DNA from: Thermus hydrothermalis
GTDB taxonomy: Bacteria; Deinococcota; Deinococci; Deinococcales; Thermaceae
DNA length: 64,000 nucleotides
Direction of reading: 5' to 3'
Assembly (NCBI RefSeq): GCF_022760925.1
Contig: NZ_JAKTNT010000011.1
Location: forward strand, 23,618 to 87,617
This document shows positions 55,686-64,000 of the stretch, one piece after another. The position numbers were made by a program, and so were the translations under genes. The first letter of the stretch is position 1; every line of letters begins with the position of its first letter. The notes beneath the pieces were generated by a model, which was not told the DNA's origin, made no database searches, and saw only the letters and a program-made list of their open reading frames with translations.

Positions 55686-56015
55686 TTAAGCCCGGCAGAA
55701 GGGGGGCGCCCGGGGGCTCAGGACCTGGGGAAGGGGGGCGGGGTAGCCCGGTAGCCGCGCGGGCCGCACCCGGCCCACCGCCAGGGGGCGGGGCGGGGCA
55801 GGGGCTTCCACCACCGGGCCGCCCGGGGCCACCTGGAGGCCGCAGAGGGGGGAGTGCTCCACCACCGCCTCTTCCCCAGGGGCCTGGCAGAGGTCGCCCC
55901 GCAACCCCGGGTTCTGCAGCTGCATGAGGTAAAGCTGCAGGGCCACCCCGGTGGAGGCGGCGAGGGTGAGGAGGACGTAGAGCAGGGCTAACAACCCCCT
56001 CCCCTTCCCGGTCAT
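55686..56015 (-). CDS. Small single-span membrane protein, unknown function
   Basis: A 109-residue protein with an N-terminal membrane helix (about 8-30) and a proline-rich external tail containing three cysteines (DLCQAPG, PLCGL and PFCRA). No family is recognised. It is supported by a -10 box TATCCT 6 nt before the ATG, in the leaderless pattern seen repeatedly here. Little else can be said. Confidence 0.5.
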   Translation of the reverse strand: MTGKGRGLLALLYVLLTLAASTGVALQLYLMQLQNPGLRGDLCQAPGEEAVVEHSPLCGLQVAPGGPVVEAPAPPRPLAVGRVRPARLPGYPAPLPQVLSPRAPPFCRA

Positions 56016-56021
56016 GAGAAG

Positions 56022-56054
56022 AGGATAGCACCCAAGGCTCCTACCCCGTAAAGT
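56022..56054. promoter_or_regulatory. Divergent leaderless promoters for the small membrane protein and hisS
   Basis: On minus, TATCCT (56027-56022) is 6 nt before the ATG of the small membrane protein. On plus, TAAAGT (56049-56054) is 8 nt before the hisS ATG, followed by GGAAGGGT. No -35 boxes are clear. Confidence 0.45.
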
Positions 56055-56062
56055 GGAAGGGT

Positions 56063-57319
56063 ATGGCCGTCCGGGGCACCAAGGACCTTTTCGGCAAGGA
56101 GCTTCGGCTCCACCAGCACATCGTGGCCACCGCCCGGCGGGTCCTCGAGGCGGCGGGGGCCATGGAGCTCATCACCCCCGTCTTTGAGGAAACCCAGGTG
56201 TTTGAAAAGGGGGTAGGGGCCGCCACGGACATCGTGCGCAAGGAGATGTTCACCTTCCAAGACCGGGGCGGGCGCTCCCTCACCCTGCGCCCCGAGGGCA
56301 CCGCCGCCATGGTGCGGGCCTATCTGGAGCACGGGATGAAGGTCTGGCCCCAGCCCGTGCGGCTTTGGATGGCAGGCCCCATGTTCCGGGCGGAAAGGCC
56401 CCAGAAAGGGCGCTACCGCCAGTTCCACCAGGTGAACTACGAGGCCCTGGGCTCGGAAAGCCCCATCCTGGACGCCGAAGCCGTGGTGCTCCTCTACGAA
56501 AGCCTCAAGGAGCTGGGCCTAAGGCGCCTTTCCGTGAAGCTCTCCTCCGTAGGGGATCCGGAGGACCGGGCCCGGTACAACGCCTACCTGCGGGAGGTCT
56601 TGGGGCCCTATCGGGATGCGCTTTCCGAGGACTCCCAGGAGCGGCTTGACCTCAACCCCATGCGCATCCTGGACTCCAAGGACGAGAAGGACCAGGCCCT
56701 TTTGCGGGAGCTCAAGGTGCGGCCCATGCTGGACTTCCTGGGGGAGGAGGCCTTGGCCCACCTGAAGGCGGTGGAACGCCACCTAAACCGGCTTGGCGTG
56801 CCCTACGAGCTAGAGCCCGCCTTGGTGCGGGGCCTGGACTACTACGTGCGCACCGCCTTTGAGGTGCACCACGAGGAGATCGGGGCCCAGTCCGCCCTGG
56901 GGGGCGGGGGGCGGTACGATGGGCTTTCCGAGCTCCTCGGGGGGCCAAGGGTGCCGGGGGTGGGCTTCGCCTTCGGCGTGGAGCGGGTGGCCCTGGCCCT
57001 CGAGGCGGAGGGCTTCGGCCTGCCCGAGGGAAAGGGCCCCGACCTCTACCTCATCCCCCTCACGGAGGAGGCGGTGGCCGAGGCCTTCTACCTGGCGGAG
57101 CGCCTGCGGCCCAGGCTCCGGGTGGAGTACGCCCTAAGCCCCAAGAAACCGGGCAAGGGGGTGGAGGAGGCCCTGAAGCGGAACGCTGCCTTCGCCGGCT
57201 TCCTGGGCGAGGACGAGCTTAGGGCGGGAGAGGTAACCCTAAAGCGCCTTGCCACCGGGGAACAGGTGCGGCTTCCCCAGACGGAAGCCCTCGGTTTCCT
57301 CCTTTCCGCCTTAGCGTGA
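56063..57319 (+). CDS. hisS: Histidyl-tRNA synthetase
   Basis: A 418-residue class II synthetase. It shows [12 protein letters not shown] (N-terminal), motif 1 region around [18 protein letters not shown], motif 2 [21 protein letters not shown], the histidine A-box [17 protein letters not shown] and motif 3 [15 protein letters not shown]. The C-terminal anticodon-binding domain starts near 325. It lies 24 nt upstream of aspS, forming a synthetase cluster. Confidence 0.97.
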   Translation: MAVRGTKDLFGKELRLHQHIVATARRVLEAAGAMELITPVFEETQVFEKGVGAATDIVRKEMFTFQDRGGRSLTLRPEGTAAMVRAYLEHGMKVWPQPVRLWMAGPMFRAERPQKGRYRQFHQVNYEALGSESPILDAEAVVLLYESLKELGLRRLSVKLSSVGDPEDRARYNAYLREVLGPYRDALSEDSQERLDLNPMRILDSKDEKDQALLRELKVRPMLDFLGEEALAHLKAVERHLNRLGVPYELEPALVRGLDYYVRTAFEVHHEEIGAQSALGGGGRYDGLSELLGGPRVPGVGFAFGVERVALALEAEGFGLPEGKGPDLYLIPLTEEAVAEAFYLAERLRPRLRVEYALSPKKPGKGVEEALKRNAAFAGFLGEDELRAGEVTLKRLATGEQVRLPQTEALGFLLSALA

Positions 57320-57343
57320 GGACTTGGTAAGCTTGGGGGGATT

Positions 57344-59089
57344 ATGCGCCGCACCCACTACGCCGGAAGCCTTAGGGAAGAGCATGCGGGAGAGGAGGTG
57401 GTCCTGGAGGGCTGGGTGAACCGCCGCCGGGACCTGGGGGGCCTCATCTTTTTGGACCTCCGGGACCGGGAAGGCCTAGTGCAGCTCGTGGCCCATCCGG
57501 ATAGCCCCGCCTACGCCGTGGCCGAACGGGTGCGCTCCGAGTGGGTGGTGCGGGCCAAGGGCCGGGTGCGCCTCCGCCCTGAGCCCAACCCCCGCCTGCC
57601 CACGGGCCGGGTGGAGGTGGAGCTAGAGGCCCTAGAGGTCTTGGCCGAGGCCAAGACCCCGCCCTTCCCGGTGGACGCCGGCTGGCGGGGAGAGGAGGAC
57701 AAGGAGGCTTCCGAAGAACTTCGCCTAAAGTACCGCTACCTGGACCTCCGCAGGAAGCGGATGCAGGAGAACCTGCGCCTGCGCCACCGGGTCATCAAGG
57801 CCATTTGGGACTTCCTGGACCGGGAAGGTTTCGTCCAGGTGGAAACCCCCTTCCTCACCAAGAGCACCCCGGAAGGGGCCCGGGACTTCCTCGTCCCCTA
57901 CCGCCACCAACCGGGCCTCTTTTACGCCCTGCCCCAGTCCCCCCAGCTTTTCAAGCAGATGCTCATGGTGGCGGGGTTGGACCGCTACTTCCAGATCGCC
58001 CGTTGCTTCCGGGACGAGGACCTGCGCGCCGACCGCCAGCCCGACTTCACCCAGTTGGACCTGGAGATGAGCTTCGTGGAGGTGGAGGACATCCTCACCC
58101 TCAACGAGCGCCTCATGGCCCACGTCTTCCGGGAGGCCTTGGGCCTGGACCTCCCCCTCCCCTTCCCCCGCCTCCCCTACTCGGAGGCCATGGAGCGCTA
58201 CGGCTCGGACAAGCCCGACCTGCGCTTCGGGCTTGAGCTAAAGGAGGTGGGCCACCTCTTCCGGGATAGCCCCTTCCAACTCTTCCAACAGGCGGAAAGC
58301 GTGAAGGCCCTCTCCGCCCCCAAGGCCCTTTCCCGGAAGGAGGTGGCCGAGCTGGAAGAGGTGGCCAAGCGCCACGGGGCGGGGGGGCTCGCCTTCGCCC
58401 GGGTGGAGGAGGGGGGCTTCTCCGGGGGCGTGGCCAAGTTCTTGGATCCGGTGCGGGAAGCCCTCCTCCAGGCCACGGGAGCCAGGCCCGGGGACACCCT
58501 TCTCTTCGTGGCGGCAAGCCGCAAGGTGGCGGCGGAGGCCCTGGGGCAGGTGCGCCTCGCCCTGGCCGACCTCTTGGCCTTGCCCCGGGAAGGCTTCCGC
58601 TTCCTTTGGGTGGTGGACTTTCCCCTTTTGGAGTGGGACGAGGCGCGGGGAGCTTGGACCTACATGCACCACCCCTTCACGAGCCCCCACCCCGAGGACC
58701 TGCCCCTTTTGGACACGGCACCGGGCCAGGTTAGGGCCCTGGCCTACGACCTGGTCCTGAACGGGGTGGAGGTGGGGGGCGGGTCCATCCGCATCCACGA
58801 CCCCGCCCTACAGGCCAAGATGTTCACCCTCCTGGGCATCGGCGAGGAGGAGCAGAGGGAGAAGTTTGGGTTTTTCCTCGAGGCCCTCACCTACGGGGCC
58901 CCGCCCCACGGGGGCATCGCCTGGGGCCTGGACCGCCTCCTGGCCCTCATGACCGGTAGCCCCTCCATCCGCGAGGTCATCGCCTTCCCCAAGAACAAGG
59001 AGGGCAAGGACCCCTTGACCGGGGCCCCAAGCCCCGTGCCCGAGGAGCAACTCCGGGAACTGGGCCTTATGGTGATCCGCCATGGCTAG
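57344..59089 (+). CDS. aspS: Aspartyl-tRNA synthetase, bacterial type
   Basis: A 581-residue class IIb enzyme with N-terminal OB-fold (1-110), motif 2 [23 protein letters not shown], a GAD insertion domain typical of the bacterial form (about 295-410) and motif 3 [13 protein letters not shown]. The bacterial-type enzyme in Thermus is the discriminating one, and asnS is nearby, so it probably charges only tRNA-Asp. It overlaps phzF by 8 nt. Confidence 0.97.
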   Translation: MRRTHYAGSLREEHAGEEVVLEGWVNRRRDLGGLIFLDLRDREGLVQLVAHPDSPAYAVAERVRSEWVVRAKGRVRLRPEPNPRLPTGRVEVELEALEVLAEAKTPPFPVDAGWRGEEDKEASEELRLKYRYLDLRRKRMQENLRLRHRVIKAIWDFLDREGFVQVETPFLTKSTPEGARDFLVPYRHQPGLFYALPQSPQLFKQMLMVAGLDRYFQIARCFRDEDLRADRQPDFTQLDLEMSFVEVEDILTLNERLMAHVFREALGLDLPLPFPRLPYSEAMERYGSDKPDLRFGLELKEVGHLFRDSPFQLFQQAESVKALSAPKALSRKEVAELEEVAKRHGAGGLAFARVEEGGFSGGVAKFLDPVREALLQATGARPGDTLLFVAASRKVAAEALGQVRLALADLLALPREGFRFLWVVDFPLLEWDEARGAWTYMHHPFTSPHPEDLPLLDTAPGQVRALAYDLVLNGVEVGGGSIRIHDPALQAKMFTLLGIGEEEQREKFGFFLEALTYGAPPHGGIAWGLDRLLALMTGSPSIREVIAFPKNKEGKDPLTGAPSPVPEEQLRELGLMVIRHG

Positions 59090-59975
59090 GATCCCCTACG
59101 TTCTCGTGGACGCCTTCGCCCCCACCCCGGGGGCGGGAAACCGCGTGGCCATCGTCTTGGACGCCCGGGGGATGAGCGGGGAGGAGATGCGCCAGGTGGC
59201 GAAAAGGCTTTCCGAGCCCGAAACCGCCTTTCTCACCGAAAGGCAGGGCACCGTCTTCGCCGTGCGCTTCTTCACGCCGGGGGGAGAGGTGGAGTTTTCC
59301 GGCCACGCCGCCGTGGCCCTGGGCCTGGCCCTGGTGCGCTTGGGCCTCGCCCCCGAGGGCACCGAGCGCCTCATCCTCCACACCCCAGCGGAAGCCCTCC
59401 CGGTGGAGATCGCCTACGAGGCGGGGGAGCCCAGGAAGGCCTGGGTGCGGGGGCCCACCCCGAGGTTCCGGGACCTGCCCCCCTTCCAGGCCCTGAAGGA
59501 GGTCCTCGAGGCCTTGGGCTCCGATGAGCGCTACCTCCACCGGGGCCTGCCCTACGGGGTGGCCTACACGGGGCTTTGGAGCCTTTTCGTCCCCTTGGTG
59601 GCCCCGGGGGTGGTGGACGCCCTGGAGCCGGACATGGCCCTCCTGGCCGAGATTTCCCGGAAACTAGAGGTGGCCACGGTCCACGCCTACGCCCCCATGG
59701 GGCCAAGGAGCTTCTACGCCCGGGACTTCGCCCCCCTCCTCGGCATCCCCGAGGACCCGGTGACGGGCTCGGCCAACGCCGCCCTGGGGGCGCTTCTGGC
59801 CCGGGCGGGGGTGGTGCCGAAGCGGGAAGGGAGGGTCCACCTTTCCATCTACCAGGGCCACCGCTTGGGCAACCCGGGGATGGTGGAGGTGGAGGTGGAG
59901 TATAGCCCCACGGGGGTTCCCCTTGCCGTGAGGCTGGGGGGTGAGGCGGCCATCGTGGCCACGGGCGAGCTCTGA
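59082..59975 (+). CDS. PhzF-family isomerase/epimerase-fold protein
   Basis: A 297-residue protein with the twin-hotdog-like diaminopimelate-epimerase fold. It starts [20 protein letters not shown], with the catalytic acid in [11 protein letters not shown], then [21 protein letters not shown] and a late [15 protein letters not shown]. Members act as isomerases on varied metabolites and the substrate here is unknown. It is locked between aspS (8-nt overlap) and a HAD phosphatase (1-nt overlap). Confidence 0.9.
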   Translation: MARIPYVLVDAFAPTPGAGNRVAIVLDARGMSGEEMRQVAKRLSEPETAFLTERQGTVFAVRFFTPGGEVEFSGHAAVALGLALVRLGLAPEGTERLILHTPAEALPVEIAYEAGEPRKAWVRGPTPRFRDLPPFQALKEVLEALGSDERYLHRGLPYGVAYTGLWSLFVPLVAPGVVDALEPDMALLAEISRKLEVATVHAYAPMGPRSFYARDFAPLLGIPEDPVTGSANAALGALLARAGVVPKREGRVHLSIYQGHRLGNPGMVEVEVEYSPTGVPLAVRLGGEAAIVATGEL

Positions 59976-60787
59976 TGGTGCGCCTGGTCTTCGTGGACGT
60001 GGACGGCACCCTGGTGGGGAAGGAGGGGGTACCCCCGTGCGTCTGGCCGGCGGTGGAGGCGGCCAAGGCCCGGGGCCTGCGCCTCGCCCTCCTCACGGGC
60101 CGCCCGGGGCGGGGGGAAGCCCTGCGCCTGGCCCGGCGGCTTGACCCCGAGGGCCTCCACGTCTTTGAGTCGGGGGCGGTGGTCCTCTCCCTTTCCCAAG
60201 ACCCCCACGAGCCCCAGGCGAGGCCCTTTTTCGTGGCGGCCTTGCCCGAGGAGGCGGCCAAGAAAGCGGTGCGCCTCGCCCGGAGGCTTTCCCTCCCCTT
60301 GGAGGGCTACACCGCCGACGGGGGCTTTTTCGTGGAAGGGGATAGCCCCCTCCTCGAGGCCCACCAAAGGCTTTTGGGGGTGGAGGCGGAGGGGGCGGAC
60401 CTCCTAGGGCTAACAAGCCCCTTGGTACGCCTCCAGGTGTTGGCTGGGCCCGAGGCGCCTTTGGGAGCCTTTTTGGATGCCTTGCCCGAGGAGCTTTCCG
60501 CCCACGTGGCCGAAAGCCCCAAGATGCCCGGGGTGCGCTTCGTTTCCCTCACCCGAAGGGGCGTGGGCAAGCTTTTGGGGGCCCGCTTGGTGGCGGAGGC
60601 CTATGGGCTAGACCTTCTGGCCTGCGCCATGGTGGGGGATGGGGAGAACGACCTCGAGGTCCTCCAGGCGGTGGGCCTCGGCATCGCCATGGGGAACGCC
60701 CCGCTAAGCGTAAAGCAGGCGGCCAAGCGGGTGGTGGCCCCCGTGGACGCCTGCGGCCTGGCGGAAGCCCTGGCCGCCCTCGGGTAA
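59975..60787 (+). CDS. HAD-superfamily (Cof-type) hydrolase
   Basis: A 270-residue haloacid-dehalogenase-fold phosphatase: nucleophile motif VFVDVDGTLV (5-14), motif II Thr in LLTGRPGRG, conserved lysine in the GVGKLLG segment and metal motif MVGDGENDLEVLQAVGLGIAMGNA. The Cof-type C2 cap suits sugar phosphate or similar substrates. It overlaps phzF by one base; its stop overlaps the -10-like TAAACT of asnS. Confidence 0.88.
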   Translation: MVRLVFVDVDGTLVGKEGVPPCVWPAVEAAKARGLRLALLTGRPGRGEALRLARRLDPEGLHVFESGAVVLSLSQDPHEPQARPFFVAALPEEAAKKAVRLARRLSLPLEGYTADGGFFVEGDSPLLEAHQRLLGVEAEGADLLGLTSPLVRLQVLAGPEAPLGAFLDALPEELSAHVAESPKMPGVRFVSLTRRGVGKLLGARLVAEAYGLDLLACAMVGDGENDLEVLQAVGLGIAMGNAPLSVKQAAKRVVAPVDACGLAEALAALG

Positions 60788-60799
60788 ACTCCAGGGCGT
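60785..60799 (+). promoter_or_regulatory. -10 element of asnS
   Basis: TAAACT (60785-60790) includes the stop codon of the HAD gene and lies 9 nt before the asnS ATG, without a good ribosome site. Confidence 0.35.
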
Positions 60800-62116
60800 A
60801 TGCGGGTCTTCATTGACGAGATCGCCCAGTACAAGGACCAGGAGGTGGAGCTCAGGGGCTGGCTCTACCAGAAGCGCTCCAAGGGCAAGATCCACTTCCT
60901 CATCCTCCGGGACGGCACCGGCTTCCTCCAGGCCACGGTGGTGAAGGGGGAGGTGCCGGAGGAGGTCTTCACCCAGGCGGACCACTTGCCCCAGGAAACC
61001 GCCCTTAAGGTGTTTGGCCGGGTGCGGGAGGACTCGAGGGCCCCGGGCGGGTACGAACTTTTGCTAAAGGGCCTGGAGGTGGTGAGCCTGCCCCAGGGGG
61101 AATACCCCATCGGCCCCAAGGAGCACGGCATTGACTTCCTCATGGACCACCGCCACCTCTGGCTCCGCCACCGCCGCCCCTTCGCCGTGATGCGCATCCG
61201 GGACGAGGTGGAGCGGGCCATCCACGACTTCTTTAGCGAACGGGGTTTCCTGCGCTTTGACGCCCCCATCCTCACCCCGAGCGCCGTGGAGGGCACCACG
61301 GAGCTCTTTGAGGTGGAGCTCTTTGACGGGGAAAAGGCCTACCTCTCCCAGTCGGGCCAGCTCTACGCCGAGGCCGGGGCCCTGGCCTACGCCAAGGTCT
61401 ACACCTTCGGCCCCACGTTCCGGGCGGAACGCTCCAAGACCCGGCGCCACCTCCTGGAGTTCTGGATGGTGGAGCCCGAGGTGGCCTTCATGACCCACGA
61501 GGAGAACATGGCCCTCCAGGAGGAGCTGGTGCGCTACCTGGTGGCCCGGGTGCTGGAGAGGCGGGCGCGGGAGCTGGAGATGCTAGACCGCGACCCCAAG
61601 GCCCTGGAACCCGCCGCCCAAGGGAACTACCCCCGCCTCACCTACAAGGAGGCGGTGGCCCTGGTGAACCGCCTGAGCCAGGAGGACCCCGAGGTGCCCC
61701 CTCTCCCCTACGGCGAGGACTTCGGCGCCCCCCACGAGGCCGCCTTGAGCCGGCAGTTTGACCGCCCCGTCTTCGTGGAGCGCTACCCCGCCCGCATCAA
61801 GGCCTTCTACATGGAGCCGGACCCCCAAGACCCCGAGCTCGTCCTCAACGACGATCTCCTGGCCCCCGAGGGCTACGGGGAGATCATCGGGGGAAGCCAA
61901 AGGATCCACGACCTGGAACTCCTAAGGCGGAAGATCCGGGAGTTCGGCCTACCCGAGGAGGTTTACGGGTGGTACCTGGACCTCCGCCGCTTCGGGAGCG
62001 TGCCCCATTCGGGCTTCGGGCTCGGCCTGGAGCGCACCGTGGCCTGGATCTGCGGCCTGGCCCACGTGCGGGAAGCCATCCCCTTTCCCCGGATGTATAC
62101 CCGTATGCGGCCCTAG
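60800..62116 (+). CDS. asnS: Asparaginyl-tRNA synthetase
   Basis: A 438-residue class IIb enzyme with N-terminal OB-fold ([24 protein letters not shown]), motif 1 near [20 protein letters not shown], motif 2 [21 protein letters not shown] and motif 3 [14 protein letters not shown]. It matches remembered T. thermophilus AsnRS closely. It gives direct Asn-tRNA formation, complementing the nearby discriminating aspS. It overlaps the convergent pdxT stop by CTAG. Confidence 0.97.
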   Translation: MRVFIDEIAQYKDQEVELRGWLYQKRSKGKIHFLILRDGTGFLQATVVKGEVPEEVFTQADHLPQETALKVFGRVREDSRAPGGYELLLKGLEVVSLPQGEYPIGPKEHGIDFLMDHRHLWLRHRRPFAVMRIRDEVERAIHDFFSERGFLRFDAPILTPSAVEGTTELFEVELFDGEKAYLSQSGQLYAEAGALAYAKVYTFGPTFRAERSKTRRHLLEFWMVEPEVAFMTHEENMALQEELVRYLVARVLERRARELEMLDRDPKALEPAAQGNYPRLTYKEAVALVNRLSQEDPEVPPLPYGEDFGAPHEAALSRQFDRPVFVERYPARIKAFYMEPDPQDPELVLNDDLLAPEGYGEIIGGSQRIHDLELLRRKIREFGLPEEVYGWYLDLRRFGSVPHSGFGLGLERTVAWICGLAHVREAIPFPRMYTRMRP

Positions 62117-62691
62117 AGGCCAGCGAGTTCCAAGAAGTAGCGGTGAATGCGCAGGTCCGGGGTGAGCTCGGGGTGGAAGGCGCTGGCAAGGATCTTTCCC
62201 TGCCGCACCAAGACGGGGAGGCCTTGGAGTTCCGCCAGCACCTCCACCCCCTCCCCCAGCCGGCGGAAGACCGGGGCGCGGATGAAGACCCCGTGGAAGG
62301 GCTCGGAAAAGCCCCGGATGAAGAGGTCCTCTTCAAAGCTCTCCACCTGGCGGCCAAAAGCGTTCCGCTCCACCGCCACGTCCAAGACACCCAGGCGGGG
62401 TTGCTCGGGGTAGCCTAGGATCTCCCGGGCAAGCCATATGGCCCCGGCGCAGGTGCCAAAAACCGCCAGGCTCCCCTCCGCCACCCGTTGCCGCACGGCC
62501 TCCTCGAGGCCATACTCCCGGGCCAGCTTGCCGATGGTGGTGGACTCCCCGCCAGGCACGATGAGGGCCTTGAGCCCCTCCAGGTGCTCCTTCTTCCGCA
62601 CCTCCTTTGCCTCTATCCCCAGGCGCTTAAGCGCCTCCTTGTGCTCGCGGAAATCCCCTTGCAGGGCTAGGACGCCAACCACGCCCCTCAT
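62113..62691 (-). CDS. pdxT: Pyridoxal 5'-phosphate synthase glutaminase subunit
   Basis: A 192-residue class I glutaminase, started at ATG 62691 ([17 protein letters not shown]), not the upstream GTG. The triad is visible: Cys81 (FGTCAGAIW), and His/Glu in [17 protein letters not shown] (48-55) is the PdxT oxyanion strand. It supplies ammonia to PdxS for PLP synthesis. pdxS, usually adjacent in bacteria, is absent from the neighbourhood; nhaA precedes it instead by 7 nt. Confidence 0.93.
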   Translation of the reverse strand: MRGVVGVLALQGDFREHKEALKRLGIEAKEVRKKEHLEGLKALIVPGGESTTIGKLAREYGLEEAVRQRVAEGSLAVFGTCAGAIWLAREILGYPEQPRLGVLDVAVERNAFGRQVESFEEDLFIRGFSEPFHGVFIRAPVFRRLGEGVEVLAELQGLPVLVRQGKILASAFHPELTPDLRIHRYFLELAGL

Positions 62692-62698
62692 CCTGGAC

Positions 62699-63937
62699 CT
62701 AGGCTTCGGACCTGTCAAGGGAAGCTCGCACCAAAAGAACACCCACTAACCCGGCCACTAGAGAAGCGGAGAGTACCCCCACCTTGGCTTGGTCCAGCAT
62801 CCCCCCTTCAAAGGCCAAGCCAGCAATGAAAAGGGCCATGGTAAAGCCAATGCCTGCCAAAAAGCCCACACCCACAATGGACTTTAGGTTCACCCCTTCG
62901 GGCAAGGCGCCCAAACCCAACCGCAACGCTAGCCAGGAAGCAAAGAAGATTCCCAAAGGTTTCCCCAAGAGAAGACCCAAGATTATCCCCCAGGCCACGG
63001 AACCAAACCCCAGCCCCTGCAAGGCAACCCCAGCATTAAAAAATGCAAAAACCGGCAACACCCCAAAGGCTACCCAAGGGTGAAGGGTGTGTTCCAGACG
63101 GTGCAAGGGGCTTTGCGCTTCCTCCACCTGCTCCTCGAGGCCTTCCAACTCCCCCTCCAGCTCCTCGGGGTCCTGGGCAGAGGTAGTCCCCTGGAAAGCC
63201 CTAGCCCGCCGCAGAGGGACAGCCAAAGCCAAAAGCACCCCGGCCAAGGTAGCATGAAGACCTGACTGGAGGACAAAATACCACAGAAGTAACCCCAGAA
63301 GCATGTAGGGCCAAAGATGCCACACCCCTAGGCGATTGAGCAGAAGAGCAAAACCCAGGATCAGGACCGCCAGGATCAAGGGAAGGGATTCTAAGCCCCC
63401 GGTGTAGAAGAGGGCAATCACCAAAACCGCCCCCAGGTCATCTACTATGGCTAAGGCAGTGAGAAAGAGCTTAAGTCCCAGAGGCACCCGAGGTACCAGA
63501 GCCAAAACCCCCAAGGCAAAGGCGATGTCCGTGGCCATGGGTACTCCCCAGCCACGAGCCTCGGGCAGACTGGGATTGATTGCCAGGTACAAAAAGGCCG
63601 GCAGGATCATCCCCCCTACCGCCCCTGCCAAGGCTAGCCCAGCCCTCCTGGGATTCTTAAGCTCGCCAGAAACAAGTTCACGCTTAAGCTCCAGTCCCAC
63701 CAGTAGGAAGAAAAACGCCATGAGGAGGTCGTTGACCCAAAGAAGCAGCGGCTTTTCCAATGAAAACTCGCCAAAACGAACACCCACCAGAACTTCTCGT
63801 AGCCCAAAATAGACCGTGGCCGCCGGAGTGTTGGCCAGTATAAATGCCAGAAGAGCCGCCAAGAAGAGGACCAGCCCTCCTTTGGCCTCACTTTCAAGAA
63901 ACTGCTCTAGTAGCCTGGGATACCTGCGCACGGGCAT
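62699..63937 (-). CDS. nhaA: Na+/H+ antiporter NhaA
   Basis: A 412-residue, 12-helix antiporter from ATG 63937. The essential Asp pair is in LAIVDDLGAVLVIALFY, with MATDIAFALGVLAL before it and GIGFTMALFIAGLAFEG near the end. A charged loop (EELEGELEGLEEQVEEAQ) precedes the standard PLHRLEHTLHPWVAFGVLP segment. It exchanges sodium for protons for pH/salt balance. Codon use is less GC-rich than neighbours, suggesting transfer. pdxT follows 7 nt later. Confidence 0.94.
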   Translation of the reverse strand: MPVRRYPRLLEQFLESEAKGGLVLFLAALLAFILANTPAATVYFGLREVLVGVRFGEFSLEKPLLLWVNDLLMAFFFLLVGLELKRELVSGELKNPRRAGLALAGAVGGMILPAFLYLAINPSLPEARGWGVPMATDIAFALGVLALVPRVPLGLKLFLTALAIVDDLGAVLVIALFYTGGLESLPLILAVLILGFALLLNRLGVWHLWPYMLLGLLLWYFVLQSGLHATLAGVLLALAVPLRRARAFQGTTSAQDPEELEGELEGLEEQVEEAQSPLHRLEHTLHPWVAFGVLPVFAFFNAGVALQGLGFGSVAWGIILGLLLGKPLGIFFASWLALRLGLGALPEGVNLKSIVGVGFLAGIGFTMALFIAGLAFEGGMLDQAKVGVLSASLVAGLVGVLLVRASLDRSEA

Positions 63938-63943
63938 GGGATT

Positions 63944-63949
63944 ACTATA
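63944..63949 (-). promoter_or_regulatory. -10 element of nhaA, leaderless
   Basis: TATAGT on minus lies 6 nt before the ATG with AATCCC between and no ribosome site, which also argues against the upstream TTG start that would overlap this box. Confidence 0.6.
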
Positions 63950-63955
63950 ACCCAA

Positions 63956-64000
63956 GTTGCTACCTATCCCCTGGATCTGAAAAAATAGTGGCCGCTATGC
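63956..64000. other. Right-edge non-coding stretch
   Basis: An AT-richer stretch (CTGGATCTGAAAAAATAGTGG) upstream of nhaA. It may contain upstream promoter elements or the start of a neighbouring gene beyond the edge (an ATG occurs at 63997), but nothing can be assigned. Confidence 0.3.

Overview
The window is almost certainly from a Thermus chromosome. The evidence is very high GC with strong third-position GC bias, dense operons with 1-13 nt overlaps, a nine-gene bacterial V/A-type ATPase operon in the Thermus order (G-I-K-E-C-F-A-B-D), and proteins closely matching remembered T. thermophilus proteins (SdrP, RlmO, UdgA, LepA, HisRS, AsnRS). Enough residues differ from those remembered T. 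thermophilus sequences that another Thermus species is more likely. This is recognition from memory, not a database match.

Layout. 1-8 kb: a truncated exported protein, a DUF502 membrane protein and the CRP-family regulator sdrP with its terminator; cutA-gyrA; then lepA overlapping an orphan sensor kinase, convergent with sdaAB. 8-13 kb: a 17-bp divergent promoter separates sdaAB from an operon of a membrane protein, a HOGA-like aldolase and a tandem-WHy lipoprotein; then cdd and a CBS-domain transporter-like protein. 13-21 kb: a MarR-controlled RND efflux operon (regulator, two TolC-like proteins, adaptor, pump, hydrolase) followed by a damaged carboxymuconolactone-decarboxylase-like gene. 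21-24 kb: acnA with a bidirectional terminator. 24-33 kb: the V-ATPase operon on the minus strand, with a terminator-like hairpin right after the c-ring gene. 33-45 kb: rlmO, a tungsten-type aldehyde oxidoreductase, a plus-strand run (two small unknowns, UPF0173 hydrolase, Ser/Thr kinase, acyl/acetyl-CoA synthetase, TPR-glycosidase), murJ, a putative PD-(D/E)xK nuclease and tRNA-Leu. 45-52 kb: an LCP ligase, a subtilase lipoprotein, a BtuF-like protein, hisD, a DUF3108-like protein and a pseudokinase, all on minus; then an unknown gene and udgA on plus. 52-56 kb: a probable Moco/Tuco riboswitch and modABC, opposed by a LuxR-type regulator whose 3' end lies antisense to modC. 56-64 kb: three class II aminoacyl-tRNA synthetases (hisS, aspS, asnS) with phzF and a HAD phosphatase, then pdxT and nhaA.

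Working together: the oxyanion importer and its riboswitch fit a need for Mo/W-pterin cofactor, which the aldehyde oxidoreductase would use. The V-ATPase and NhaA handle proton/sodium currency. The most unusual signals are the shared overlapping -10 boxes between sdaAB and its neighbour, a recurrent leaderless promoter pattern (TAnnnT about 6-10 nt before the start codon), the intra-operon ATPase terminator, a fully inactivated kinase fused to a membrane-anchored C-terminal domain, a nuclease-like protein of unknown pathway, and a CMD gene with apparently compensating frameshifts.
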